This document shows, piece after piece, positions 16,765 through 25,294 of a stretch of DNA of 33,301 nt. Numbering within the stretch: the first letter of the stretch is position 1; the number at the start of each line of letters is the position of its first letter. The notes below the pieces were generated by a model that was given only the letters and a program-made list of their open reading frames with translations, searched no databases and was not told the origin of the DNA. A program made the translations under genes and the position numbers. Origin of the DNA: CAYRGG01 sp964423745 (GTDB taxonomy: Bacteria > Pseudomonadota > Gammaproteobacteria > Competibacterales > Competibacteraceae); NCBI GenBank assembly GCA_964423745.1, contig CAYRGG010000049.1, forward strand, positions 1 through 33,301, written 5' to 3'.

Positions 16765-17387
16765 GCAGTTATCTCGATTACCTGCCAGCAATTTTCCGCC
16801 AGGATGACTTCGCCGGGCGGTTTTTGCTCGCTTTCGAGCGGGTGTTGAGTGGGCTGCATCCTCCCGATCCCGATGACCCTTTGCCCCAGCAACCGGGCCT
16901 GGAAACGCTGGTCGAAGGGCTGCATCGCTATTTCGACCCTGCCCCTGCTGCTCCTGAACAGGGGCGGACACCCGCTGAGTTTCTACCCTGGCTTGCGGGT
17001 TGGGTGGGTTTAAGCCTGCGCCAGGACTGGAGCGAAGACGAGAAACGCCGGTTTCTCAGCCAGATTGTAACCCTATATCGCTGGCGCGGCACCAAACGGG
17101 GCCTACAGCGCATGTTGGAAACCTATACCCAAGAGCCGGTGGAAATCTATGAGTTTGAAACGCCTGCCCATTACTTTCAGGTGGAGATTACCTTGAGTGA
17201 GCGGGACCCGCGATTGCTCAGGCGCAAGGAGAAGATCGCCCGGGCCATCGTCGACCAGGAAAAACCCGCCCATACCTTTTACGCCCTGACGGTGTTGACT
17301 CCGGCTATGCAGATTCGCAACGATCCAGACATCGGCCTGCGCTTAGGAATCAATACGCTGCTGGGGACCATAAACACAAACCGTTAG
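16746..17387 (+). CDS. Tail protein, gpI / TIGR02242-like baseplate component
   Basis: 213 aa starting inside the previous gene. It has the eCIS 'phage tail protein' pattern: SYLDYLPAIFRQDDFAGRFLLAFE, LPWLAGWVGLSLRQDW, KRRFLSQIVTLYRWRGTKRGLQRMLE, then a C-terminal beta domain and GLRLGINTLL near the end. Related proteins link the baseplate wedge to the tail fibre, comparable to phage P2 gpI. Its place between wedge and fibre genes supports that role. Confidence 0.9.
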   Translation: MASARLSSYLDYLPAIFRQDDFAGRFLLAFERVLSGLHPPDPDDPLPQQPGLETLVEGLHRYFDPAPAAPEQGRTPAEFLPWLAGWVGLSLRQDWSEDEKRRFLSQIVTLYRWRGTKRGLQRMLETYTQEPVEIYEFETPAHYFQVEITLSERDPRLLRRKEKIARAIVDQEKPAHTFYALTVLTPAMQIRNDPDIGLRLGINTLLGTINTNR

Positions 17388-17400
17388 AGGAATTGATACG

Positions 17401-18822
17401 ATGGCGAACTATGACCAACCCGCCTATGTGGACAAGCGGGTACGCTTTTTCGACGGGCAATTTCTGCGCGATCAAGACTTTATCGATGAGCAGAAATATC
17501 ACCTCGACCGTCAGCGCCGTCATGTGCGCGCACTCACGGTCTCCGGTGTGGTGGAGGGGCTCGACGTCGATGGCGCTATCGATCAGGTGACGGTGCAAGC
17601 GGGAACGGCGTTAGATAGCCATGGCCGTCAGCTGCTGCTTCCCAGTCCCAGCGCCCCTATATTGGTAAAAGACTATCGCAATCAGACGGTGACCCTGCTG
17701 ATCGAGTATACCGAGGAAGCCTCGGATCAAGCCCAGGAGGGTAGTGCCGGGCATGCCCGGTTTCACGAGCGCCCGCGCCTGTTCATCGTTCCCCAAGACC
17801 AGGCCGTGCCCGAGGATGCTGTGGTATTGGCTGCACTCGTCATCGACAACGAGGGTCAAGTGATCGTCGACCCAGCGTTGCGTAAATACGCGGGCGTGCG
17901 CTTGCCCTGCCAAAGGCCATCCCAGCACTGGCCGAGTCTGCGCGCTGACGCCACCGGCCAGCTCGCGCTTGCCGCCGATCTCAACATCAGCGGTAAGCTT
18001 GAAGTCCTAGGTGGTAAAGTCGGTGTAGGGGTCTCGCCCCACCGAGACGTTGCCCTGCAGGTGCAGGGCGATAACCGCTGGGGCGGCGGCATCGCCGCGG
18101 GTCATGAACAAGCCGCGGTGGTGCTCGGAGAACTGGACGGCGTGGCGCAGCTGGGTGGCCAGCGGGGCGATCTCGGTGCGTGGGCGGATTTGGCCATCAA
18201 CAGTGGCGGCGGCAACGTCGGCATCGGCACCGCCACGCCCCAGGATAAGTTGGATCTTCACGGCGCCTTGCGCTTCAACGGCGATGCGGATACACGGCTC
18301 TATGCCAGCACCCGGGCCAGCGCAAAGTCCCTGGTGATGAAAGCTCATTGGGATGAGCTGGAAATCAAAGGCCGGGTGATCGACTGGACTGGCACCGATC
18401 TGCATATCGGTTACGGCAACAATCATTCCAATCATGCCGTATTGATTGGCACCGGCGGGCTACGTGCGGTGGAACTGCAAGGCAAGACTTCGTTAGTGGT
18501 GGGTGGCGATGCCACAGTGAAGGGAGATTTAAATCTCTCCGGTCGGCTACGGCTCGACGGTGGAGCACCCATTCGGATCGAGGAATACAGACTTGAATCT
18601 GCGTTAACGACTGATTATTCGGTTTCAGAGTGGGAGGCCGCGGTCATTGGCTTTGCATCCCACGATGGAGAAATTGCCAAAGATGTCATCGCGCAGATTA
18701 TGTTTGTGCACACCCGTAATGACAGAGGGCGTTGGAGGGTTTTGGTGCATTTTCTCTCCAATAAACGCCGTGGGCAATGGACGGTGCGGGTAATGTTTAT
18801 CAGGAAAGAACTGGTGGGATGA
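17401..18822 (+). CDS. eCIS tail fibre / receptor-binding protein
   Basis: 473 aa, AGAGGA upstream of ATG 17401. The N-terminal attachment region (about 1-160) has the YVDKRVRFFDGQFLRDQDF pattern common in eCIS fibre or fibre-adaptor proteins. The middle has trimeric-fibre style repeats (LNISGKLEVLGGKVGVG, GGGNVGIGTATPQDKLDLHG, LNLSGRLRLDGG). Residues about 391-473 form a distinct C-terminal domain (EEYRLESALTTDYSVSEWEA, then AAVIGF and later strand pairs) that is probably the receptor-binding tip. Codon use there appears more AT-rich, suggesting exchange. No S74 chaperone is seen. Fibre identity is well supported; the host receptor is unknown. Confidence 0.85.
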   Translation: MANYDQPAYVDKRVRFFDGQFLRDQDFIDEQKYHLDRQRRHVRALTVSGVVEGLDVDGAIDQVTVQAGTALDSHGRQLLLPSPSAPILVKDYRNQTVTLLIEYTEEASDQAQEGSAGHARFHERPRLFIVPQDQAVPEDAVVLAALVIDNEGQVIVDPALRKYAGVRLPCQRPSQHWPSLRADATGQLALAADLNISGKLEVLGGKVGVGVSPHRDVALQVQGDNRWGGGIAAGHEQAAVVLGELDGVAQLGGQRGDLGAWADLAINSGGGNVGIGTATPQDKLDLHGALRFNGDADTRLYASTRASAKSLVMKAHWDELEIKGRVIDWTGTDLHIGYGNNHSNHAVLIGTGGLRAVELQGKTSLVVGGDATVKGDLNLSGRLRLDGGAPIRIEEYRLESALTTDYSVSEWEAAVIGFASHDGEIAKDVIAQIMFVHTRNDRGRWRVLVHFLSNKRRGQWTVRVMFIRKELVG

Positions 18823-19100
18823 ATACTGACTCTAGCAGCACTTTTGCTGCAGCAACAATCTTTGAAAAAGGTAAAGATTCCATGAGAACTCAGTTGCAGC
18901 AACGGCTCGAAGCGTTGCAGTCTGAATATGACGCCGGGCGCTGCATGTTATCGGACCTTGAAACCCGGCGCGTCAACCTTGAACAAACTCTGCTGCGCAT
19001 CAGCGGGGCGATTCAAGTGTTGCAGGAAGAACTCGGCGTTGATGAACAGCCAACAGGTACAGATAAACAGGCCCAAGAAGTCATCAGCGTGATGACTTAG
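18819..19100 (+). CDS. Small coiled-coil protein at the end of the eCIS operon
   Basis: 93 aa from ATG 18819, which overlaps the fibre stop codon (ATGA). A second ATG at 18882, with AAGG (18868-18871) ten bases upstream, would give 72 aa starting MRTQLQQRLEALQSEYDAGR and may be the real start. The core is a heptad-like helix, about LQQRLEALQSEYDAG and ETRRVNLEQTLLRISGAIQV. Small proteins of this pattern occur beside eCIS fibre genes; a chaperone or connector role is possible but unproven. No further eCIS gene follows on this strand. Confidence 0.75.
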   Translation: MNTDSSSTFAAATIFEKGKDSMRTQLQQRLEALQSEYDAGRCMLSDLETRRVNLEQTLLRISGAIQVLQEELGVDEQPTGTDKQAQEVISVMT

Positions 19101-19175
19101 GCATTAATACCAATCCTAATAAAAATTGCTCTAAACTACTTATAGTGCTGTGTACTTAACCGTTCGTGTACAAAT

Positions 19176-19299
19176 AAGTAAGCGGTTTGTTGAATCAACC
19201 CCTTATAAGTAAGCGGTTTGTTGAATCAACCCCTTATAAGTAAGCGGTTTGTTGAATCAACCCCTTATAAGTAAGTGGTTTGTTGAATCAACCCTTTAG
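19176..19299. repeat. Four tandem copies of a 31-bp repeat
   Basis: Copies at 19176-19206, 19207-19237, 19238-19268 and 19269-19299. The first three are identical; the unit begins AAGTAAGCGG and ends AACCCCTTAT. The fourth differs at a few bases and runs over the pgsA stop codon. Each copy contains GTTGA-A-TCAAC, a small palindrome. Copies are back to back with no spacers. The array lies between the convergent ends of the eCIS operon and pgsA, so it could act on transcription termination of either side, or simply be a slippage-prone minisatellite. No T-rich terminator is evident. Confidence 0.9.
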
Positions 19300-19859
19300 A
19301 TGTCTTGACGCTTTAGAATAGGCCAGGCCGCCACGAGATAATTACACATAGACCAAAGGGTCAATCCGGCAGCTACCAGCAAAAGGCCCAATCCCACCTG
19401 AAGCGTTGGAAAACTGCCCACAGGATGGCGATACAGGAGTAACACCAGTGCGATCATCTGAAGGGTTGTCTTCAGTTTGCCAACCATAGAAACCGCCACC
19501 GTTTTGTGCTTACCCAATTGGGCCATCCACTCGCGCAGGGCTGAAATCGCGATTTCCCGGCCTATGATAATAGCCGCTGCAATAGCCATCCAGGGTGTGG
19601 GAATGGCTTGAACCAAGAGCACTAATGCGGCGGCCACCATTAATTTATCAGCCACCGGATCAAGAAAAGCGCCAAAGGCCGAGGTTTGATGAAGCTTTCG
19701 GGCCAGATAGCCGTCTAGCCAATCGGTTAGTGCGGCGGTGGTAAATAGCAGCGCACACGCACCATTGGCCCACCAAACTGGCAGGAAAAAGACTCCGGCG
19801 AAAACGGGAATCAAGGCGATACGCAGTAGGGTTAGCAGCATTGGCAGGTTGTACTGCAT
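19296..19859 (-). CDS. pgsA: CDP-diacylglycerol--glycerol-3-phosphate 3-phosphatidyltransferase
   Basis: 187 aa from the ATG at 19857-19859, giving MQYNLPMLLTLLRIALIP, the usual PgsA start; a longer frame upstream overlaps uvrC and is unlikely. The CDP-alcohol phosphotransferase motif is present with Asp46/Asp49 (TDWLDGYLAR), then Gly and Asp67/Asp71 (FLDPVADK). Several hydrophobic segments fit an inner-membrane enzyme. It makes phosphatidylglycerol phosphate from CDP-diacylglycerol and glycerol 3-phosphate. It lies 13 bp downstream of uvrC in the same direction, an arrangement conserved in gammaproteobacteria. The tRNA genes that often follow pgsA in enterobacteria are absent; the repeat array and eCIS are there instead. 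Confidence 0.95.
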   Translation of the reverse strand: MQYNLPMLLTLLRIALIPVFAGVFFLPVWWANGACALLFTTAALTDWLDGYLARKLHQTSAFGAFLDPVADKLMVAAALVLLVQAIPTPWMAIAAAIIIGREIAISALREWMAQLGKHKTVAVSMVGKLKTTLQMIALVLLLYRHPVGSFPTLQVGLGLLLVAAGLTLWSMCNYLVAAWPILKRQDI

Positions 19860-19872
19860 AAAAAAACTTACC

Positions 19873-21687
19873 TTAATCTTCGTTGTGAAAACGATCGTAG
19901 ATACGTTGTGCCAATTCTTGGCTAATACCTTCGATACGGGCAATGTCTTCGACGCCCGCCCGGGCCAACTGTTTTAATCCCCCAAACTGCTTTAGTAAGG
20001 AACGTCGACGCTTGTGACCTATCCCTGGAATATGCTCCAGAACCGACGTGTTGCGCGCCTTTGCGCGACGCTTGCGATGGCCCGTGATGGCAAAACGATG
20101 GGCCTCATCGCGAATCTGCTGAATCAGATGCAAGGCTGGAGAGTCAGCAGACAGTATAATAGGACGATTGTCCTCGGACAAGTAAAGCACTTCTAGACCC
20201 ACTTTACGATCTGTGCCTTTGGCCACACCCACCAAGGTGACATCCACCAACTGCAGTTCCTCTAGCACCTGTCGCGCTTGCCTTACTTGCCCCTTGCCGC
20301 CATCCACAAACAAAATATCCGGAACCTTACCATCCTCGGTTCGCAAACGGGTGTAGCGACGGTTTAGCGCTTGACGCATGGCGCCATAGTCATCACCTGG
20401 TGTGACATCGGTAATATTATAGCGGCGATAATCGGATTTTACCGGTCCTTCTCCATTAAACACCACACACGAGGCCACGGTAGCCTCCCCTTGGGTATGG
20501 CTGACGTCAAAACATTCTAAGCGGGTCGGTTCCGCGTCAAGTCCCAGGGCATCTTGTAATGCCTCAAACCGCCGCCGCATACCCACTTGTCCAGCCAATT
20601 GCGCCTGTAAAGCAAGTTCCGCATTGTGTTCAGCCATAGCAAGCCAGCGAGTCCGCTCCCCGCGCACCTGGGCGGAGAGCAACACCCGGCGACCGGCGCG
20701 CTCGCCAAGGGCTGCCGTTAATAAAGCCGTTTCTGGCAACGCCTGATTGACGAGAATTTCATTGGGAATAGGGCGGTTTAAATAATATTGGGTAAGAAAT
20801 GCGCTCAGCACTTGGGGGGGAGACGTGTCTTCTGGAATAGTTGGAAAAAAGTGTTTATTGCCTAATAAGCGTCCGTCACGGAAGAAAAACACCTGTACAC
20901 AAGCGCTATTTTCCCGCACAGTACAAGCGATAACATCCAAGTCGCCCTGCTTCCCGGTGACATATTGCCGTTCTTGAATTTTGCGTAGCTGTACGATCTG
21001 ATCTCGGTAACTGGCTGCTGCTTCAAAATCTAGCTCAGCGGATGCGGTTTCCATCCGCTGCACCAGCTCATCGATAACCTCACCACTTTTGCCTTCTAAA
21101 AACAGCGTGGCGTGACGCACGTCCTGTTGATAATGGGATTGATCGATCAGTCCAGTGCAGGGGGCAGTGCAGCGTTTGATTTGATACTGTAAGCAAGGAC
21201 GGCTGCGATTTTGGAAAAAACTATCGTCACACTGGCGTAGCCGAAAGATTTTTTGCAGTAAACTCAAGGTTTCGCGGACGGCGCCAGCGCTGGGGTAAGG
21301 CCCAAAATAATGCCCAGTGTTTTGTTTGGCGCCACGATGGAGGGTCAGGCGGGGAAAGTCTCCGCCACTCATATAGATATAGGGATAACCCTTATCATCC
21401 CGGAGTAATACGTTATAGCGGGGTTTGAGTTTCTTAATAAGGTTGCTTTCCAGCAGCAACGCTTCCGTCTCTGTGTGGGTGACGGTTACTTCAATAGCCT
21501 GGGTATGTTGGATAAGGCTGTGGATTTTTGCAGAATTTTGATTGCGGAAATAGCTGCTTACCCGTCGCTTTAGATTACGTGCCTTACCCACATAGAGTAC
21601 CTGACCTTTGGCGTCCAACATGCGATAAACACCGGGAAGCGTAGTCAGGTTTTTGAGAAAAGTATCGGCATCAAAGGGCGTTGGCAT
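19873..21687 (-). CDS. uvrC: Excinuclease ABC subunit C
   Basis: 604 aa, close to the usual 600-610. The N-terminal GIY-YIG nuclease is seen (LPGVYRMLDAKGQVLYVGKA, then NLKRRVSSYF). A UvrB-interaction helix pair follows (LDFEAAASYRDQIVQLRKIQ). The RNase H-like nuclease half has ECFDVSHTQGEATVAS and DILFVDGGKGQV, and the C-terminus has tandem helix-hairpin-helix motifs (LEHIPGIGHKRRRSLLKQFG, DIARIEGIS). UvrC cuts both sides of a bulky DNA lesion in nucleotide excision repair with UvrA and UvrB. Starts 51 bp after the lipoprotein gene on the - strand, so it may be read with the transporter operon. Confidence 0.97.
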   Translation of the reverse strand: MPTPFDADTFLKNLTTLPGVYRMLDAKGQVLYVGKARNLKRRVSSYFRNQNSAKIHSLIQHTQAIEVTVTHTETEALLLESNLIKKLKPRYNVLLRDDKGYPYIYMSGGDFPRLTLHRGAKQNTGHYFGPYPSAGAVRETLSLLQKIFRLRQCDDSFFQNRSRPCLQYQIKRCTAPCTGLIDQSHYQQDVRHATLFLEGKSGEVIDELVQRMETASAELDFEAAASYRDQIVQLRKIQERQYVTGKQGDLDVIACTVRENSACVQVFFFRDGRLLGNKHFFPTIPEDTSPPQVLSAFLTQYYLNRPIPNEILVNQALPETALLTAALGERAGRRVLLSAQVRGERTRWLAMAEHNAELALQAQLAGQVGMRRRFEALQDALGLDAEPTRLECFDVSHTQGEATVASCVVFNGEGPVKSDYRRYNITDVTPGDDYGAMRQALNRRYTRLRTEDGKVPDILFVDGGKGQVRQARQVLEELQLVDVTLVGVAKGTDRKVGLEVLYLSEDNRPIILSADSPALHLIQQIRDEAHRFAITGHRKRRAKARNTSVLEHIPGIGHKRRRSLLKQFGGLKQLARAGVEDIARIEGISQELAQRIYDRFHNED

Positions 21688-21738
21688 GGCAGCACTAAGA
21701 CGGTATTCGCTTAACTATCCGGTAAAGCACGATCGCGG

Positions 21739-22413
21739 CTATCGCTCGCTATAAGGCGCAAAGCGCAGGCGACGTCGATGGGTTGCGGCTTCTAGTACAA
21801 AATCTTGCAGCTCTGCCAACACGTCCCGTAACGCCTCATTAGCCGCTTGCACACCCCCATAGGCGTCTTCACTGGGGGCTGCTTGGGACGCTTCGATAAA
21901 GCGGCTGTCCAAGAGACGATCGGTGTCGATGTCGATTAGGGTAGCCCGTAAAACTAGACGCACTTGGCTCGGTTGTTGGGTAAAGTCCTGCTGCAAGCGA
22001 ATTAAGGTCGTCTCTAAACGTAGATCACCCTCCACGGGCGTGGGCAACGCTAAGACGGTGGCGAAGGCATCGGTGCCTGCTAGGGTGTCGACAATAAGCC
22101 GGTGCAGCATCTGGGCAGGCGTATCGACCCAGCGACTATTGACAAAGTAATCCAGCCCGTAGGGGCGTTGTTGGTAAGCGATAAGTGGCGTGTCGAATCC
22201 TGGCTCGGCTTTGGGCGTAGCCACTAAAATGGTTTCGTTGCCGGGCGTCACCGTTGTGGGCGGGTTAGGATAAACGTCTAGCACGTAAGTATTGACGGGT
22301 GAAGAGGCACATCCGCTTGCCCCTAGAGCTAGCAGCATGGCAAGGTAGACTCGCCAATAGAGTACACACAGATAATGGGATTGTTCGGTACACTTTAATA
22401 AAGAAAAAAACAT
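21739..22413 (-). CDS. ABC-type transport auxiliary lipoprotein (PqiC-like)
   Basis: 224 aa with a lipoprotein signal: hydrophobic stretch then lipobox LGASGC, so the mature protein starts at Cys35. The rest matches the ABC_trans_aux / PqiC family (YVLDVYPNPP, RPYGLDYFVNSRWVDTPAQM, LRLETTLIRLQQDF, RLVLRATLIDIDTDRLLDSR, EANEALRDVLAEL-like end). Proteins of this family work at the outer membrane with MCE lipid transporters. The gene follows the MCE gene by three bases, confirming the link. The exact start is uncertain, but the lipobox position suits the ATG at 22411-22413. Confidence 0.9.
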   Translation of the reverse strand: MFFSLLKCTEQSHYLCVLYWRVYLAMLLALGASGCASSPVNTYVLDVYPNPPTTVTPGNETILVATPKAEPGFDTPLIAYQQRPYGLDYFVNSRWVDTPAQMLHRLIVDTLAGTDAFATVLALPTPVEGDLRLETTLIRLQQDFTQQPSQVRLVLRATLIDIDTDRLLDSRFIEASQAAPSEDAYGGVQAANEALRDVLAELQDFVLEAATHRRRLRFAPYSER

Positions 22414-22416
22414 GTC

Positions 22417-23370
22417 CTATTCGCCGGGTCCGGGGATTCTCTCGGAACCACCAAACAATAATTGACTAGGTTCGCGCTCAAGGTTTCTCACAAAACCTGC
22501 CAAGGTTGCCGCCAAGCGGTCAAGATTGCTGAGCAGTTTGTTCAGTTCTGGTGTGGTTTGACGGCTTAGCCGATCAATCCCACTGCGACTTTCATCCACA
22601 AAGGCGGCTACGTCTTCACCAATCCCGTCGAAGGCTTCCGCCGCAGCTTTGAGAGCGGCTAGGGTTGCATTGATTTGGTCCATTAGGGGTTGAAACTGGG
22701 TATTCAGATCGGTAGCAATGTTGGCGCCGCTTTGCAGAGTTTGCTCCAGGGTATCGGCACTACTCGCCAACGCGCTACTAATGGTTTGTAGGTTTGCTAG
22801 GGTTTTCTCAATGTCGTCGGAGTGAGAGGCGGCAACTTCCGCCAGTGTCTGAATACTGGCTAACGTGTCGCTGACCGCAGCAATGTTGCGTTGGCTTAAC
22901 AAACTATCTAACTTTAGATATAGATTATTAAAAGCTTCCTCTGCCCGAGCCACCAACGACGGCCCACTTTTGATAATAGGTAAGTCATCTTCATCTTCAA
23001 CAGATAGGGGGGGTGAAGCACCACCGCCACTGAGATCCACATACACAAGGCCAGTGATGCCTTGGGAAACTAACTTTGCTATGGTTTTTTCTCGAATAGG
23101 GGTGTCTTCTTCAATTCTGAGTATCAGTTCAACCCGGTCGGGGTTGTCAGGATCTAAACCGATGGAAGTGACTTGGCCTACATCGACGCCTTTATACTTA
23201 ACGGAGGCGTTAACGTTAAGACCCGCCACTGACTCTTGGACATAGACGCGATAGTAATCGTATTCGCGTGCGTCAGTGGCGGCCGTCAACCAGGCCGCCA
23301 TGGCGATTATGCCGACGGTAAGAACAATCACAAATAAACCAACGAAGGTATAATTTACTTTTGATTCCAT
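22417..23370 (-). CDS. MlaD/MCE-family periplasmic lipid-transport protein
   Basis: 317 aa with a single N-terminal membrane helix (about residues 7-29). One MCE domain follows (about 40-115: YYRVYVQESVAGLNVNASVK, YKGVDVGQVTSIGLDPDNP, KLVSQGITGLVYVDLSGG). A long helical, Ala/Leu-rich C-terminal region (about 140-300) probably forms a coiled barrel or needle. Such hexamers shuttle phospholipids between inner membrane permease and outer membrane. The C-terminal helical part is longer than in E. coli MlaD, so it is nearer to PqiB-type or actinobacterial-type MCE proteins in layout, though with one MCE domain only. It overlaps the ATPase gene by 16 bases. Confidence 0.93.
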   Translation of the reverse strand: MESKVNYTFVGLFVIVLTVGIIAMAAWLTAATDAREYDYYRVYVQESVAGLNVNASVKYKGVDVGQVTSIGLDPDNPDRVELILRIEEDTPIREKTIAKLVSQGITGLVYVDLSGGGASPPLSVEDEDDLPIIKSGPSLVARAEEAFNNLYLKLDSLLSQRNIAAVSDTLASIQTLAEVAASHSDDIEKTLANLQTISSALASSADTLEQTLQSGANIATDLNTQFQPLMDQINATLAALKAAAEAFDGIGEDVAAFVDESRSGIDRLSRQTTPELNKLLSNLDRLAATLAGFVRNLEREPSQLLFGGSERIPGPGE

Positions 23371-24146
23371 GACTTCTCCTGGGTTGTCCGCGCTGCTCGG
23401 CCGCGGGGACCGTTAAAAAACGCCTGGATCAGGGGATGTTCAGTTTGACTCAGCGCCGCTATTGTGTCGTAGCCGATCACTTTTTTATTGCCTAAAAAGG
23501 CTACCCGGTCTGTGGTCCGCCATAGGGAATCCAAGTCATGGGTTACCATCAATACGGTTAATCCTAACGAGTCCTTGAGCTGCAGAATCAGCTCATCTAG
23601 GGAGTTGGCGCTAACGGGGTCGAGGCCCGCGGAAGGTTCGTCTAAGAATAATAAATCAGGATCCAAAGCCAAGGCGCGAGCCAATGCGGCACGTTTGATC
23701 ATGCCGCCACTCAGCTCGTTAGGGTATTGATCGGCTGCTGAGGCTGGCAAACCCGCCAACGCTATTTTTAATTCAGCTAATTCGTCGATGCACCGACGGC
23801 TTAATCGAGTATGTTCTCGTAAAGGTACAGCCACATTGTCTCGAATAGTCAGGGAAGTGAATAGGGCGCCATGTTGAAATAGCACACCAAACCGTTCATT
23901 GAGTTTAGCGACTTCTTTAGAAGAAGCGGCAACGACATCTTGTCCAAAAACCCGAATGGAACCAGCAGCAGGTGTATCCAACATGAGAATTTGTCGCAGC
24001 AATACGGTTTTGCCAGTGCCGCTGCCACCCACTAATCCCACCACCTGACCCCGATAAATGCGCATATCCAAATCATCGTGAACCACATGAGAACCGAATT
24101 GAGTTCTTAAACCCTGAATATCAATGACACATTCGCCATCGCTCAT
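23355..24146 (-). CDS. MCE transporter ATP-binding protein (MlaF-like)
   Basis: 263 aa. Walker A GGSGTGKT (residues 40-47), signature LSGGMIKRAALARAL (from residue 145) and Walker B LLFLDE (165-170) are all intact, and the signature KRAALARAL is typical of MlaF-type ATPases. It powers lipid movement by the permease encoded next to it. Gene order permease-ATPase-MCE-lipoprotein with overlaps or gaps of a few bases marks one operon. The protein is not distinguishable from the E. coli MlaF group by eye, so I give no symbol. Confidence 0.95.
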   Translation of the reverse strand: MSDGECVIDIQGLRTQFGSHVVHDDLDMRIYRGQVVGLVGGSGTGKTVLLRQILMLDTPAAGSIRVFGQDVVAASSKEVAKLNERFGVLFQHGALFTSLTIRDNVAVPLREHTRLSRRCIDELAELKIALAGLPASAADQYPNELSGGMIKRAALARALALDPDLLFLDEPSAGLDPVSANSLDELILQLKDSLGLTVLMVTHDLDSLWRTTDRVAFLGNKKVIGYDTIAALSQTEHPLIQAFFNGPRGRAARTTQEKSWNQK

Positions 24147-24148
24147 GA

Positions 24149-25291
24149 CTAATAAAGTCCTTTCGTACCCAGGAAGACGGCGAAAAGCGCATCTGCAATG
24201 ATTACTAGGAAAATGGCTTGCACCACACTTTCCGTGGTTTGCCGTCCAACGCTGTCAGCCCCGCCACGAACCTGAAAGCCCTGATAACAGCCCACTAACG
24301 CGATGACAATAGCAAAAACCGGCGCCTTTAAAATACCGAATAAAAAAGAGAACAGGGTAACAACCTGGGGAATCCGATGGATAAAATCAGTAAAACTCAC
24401 CTCTAACAATAAAGAAGCCACCACCATACCACCCAATAGGCTCATTATATCGGCAAATAAGGTTAGCAACGGTAAAGCGATACAGAGGCTTAACATTTTC
24501 GGTAAAACCAACACGAAAAAAGGGCTAATCCCTATCACCCTTAAGGCATCGATTTCTTCAGTCAGTTTCATGGTGCCAATCTGGGCTGCGAAAGACGAAC
24601 CGGTGCGTCCAGCGACAATAATGGCGGTGAGAAGGGGGGCTAATTCCCGCAACATGGTCAGGGAAACCAGTTCCACGATAAAGATGTTTGCCCCATAAAG
24701 CTTCAACTGAACACCGCCTTGATAGGCCACCACAACCCCAATCAAAAAAGATAACAGGCCAACGATGGGCATGGCATCCAGGCCTGCCCGTTCCAGGTTA
24801 GAAAACAGGGCGCGCCAGCGTAACTGGTTGGGCTGTACAATGGTTTTGCCAAAGGCGATGGTGGTTTCGCCAAGAAAAGCCAGTAAACCAAGAGCATGGT
24901 CCACTTTGTCCCAGGCTTGTTTACCCAGCCAAGCAACCGGCCCTAAAGGTTTTGGTAGTGGTTCTGCTGCTTTTTGCGCAGCATGTTGGCGTTCAATGAC
25001 AAGCTTTACCAACGCCTCATGTTGTGGACGTAGCTTCACCAAGTTAGCCTTATGACCAGATTCTCTAAGGTCAGCTAGGGTAGTGGTGAGTAACCACGCA
25101 CCGGTGGTATCCAAGTTGCCGATGCGAGCGCCATTGAGGAGGATTTCCCCGTCTGACCATGGTAATTGCCCTAGACGCTTCTCTAGCCCTGCGATACCCG
25201 CGACGGTCCAGGAGCCTACGCAGTAGGCGTTAGTGCCATCCAGTTCAATATCTGCTTCTAATTTTGAAACCTTAGATTCACCGGTCGTCAT
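24149..25291 (-). CDS. MCE transporter permease with N-terminal STAS domain (MlaB-MlaE fusion type)
   Basis: 380 aa. Residues about 1-105 are a STAS domain (LDGTNAYCVGSWTVAGIAGLEKRL-type, ending with the LDTTGAWLL motif). From about residue 130 on is the MlaE permease family with its hallmark TAIIVAGRTGSSFAAQIGTM and TEEIDALRVIGISPFFVLVL. In E. coli STAS (MlaB) and permease (MlaE) are separate genes; here they are fused, as in several other MCE systems. STAS proteins bind and tune the ATPase. The start is two bases upstream of the ATPase gene end region and three bases after the nuclease stop codon. Confidence 0.93.
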   Translation of the reverse strand: MTTGESKVSKLEADIELDGTNAYCVGSWTVAGIAGLEKRLGQLPWSDGEILLNGARIGNLDTTGAWLLTTTLADLRESGHKANLVKLRPQHEALVKLVIERQHAAQKAAEPLPKPLGPVAWLGKQAWDKVDHALGLLAFLGETTIAFGKTIVQPNQLRWRALFSNLERAGLDAMPIVGLLSFLIGVVVAYQGGVQLKLYGANIFIVELVSLTMLRELAPLLTAIIVAGRTGSSFAAQIGTMKLTEEIDALRVIGISPFFVLVLPKMLSLCIALPLLTLFADIMSLLGGMVVASLLLEVSFTDFIHRIPQVVTLFSFLFGILKAPVFAIVIALVGCYQGFQVRGGADSVGRQTTESVVQAIFLVIIADALFAVFLGTKGLY

Positions 25292-25294
25292 GAG

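Noticed and set aside
1..19100. Whole left block as a prophage or type VI secretion system
   Set aside because: No capsid, terminase, portal, integrase or lysis genes, and no TssJLM membrane complex. The gene set (two gp19-like tubes, two sheaths, DUF4255, LysM tube protein, DUF4157 cargo, AAA+) is that of an eCIS.
19176..19299. Repeats as a CRISPR array
   Set aside because: The 31-bp units are directly adjacent with no unique spacers and no cas genes nearby.
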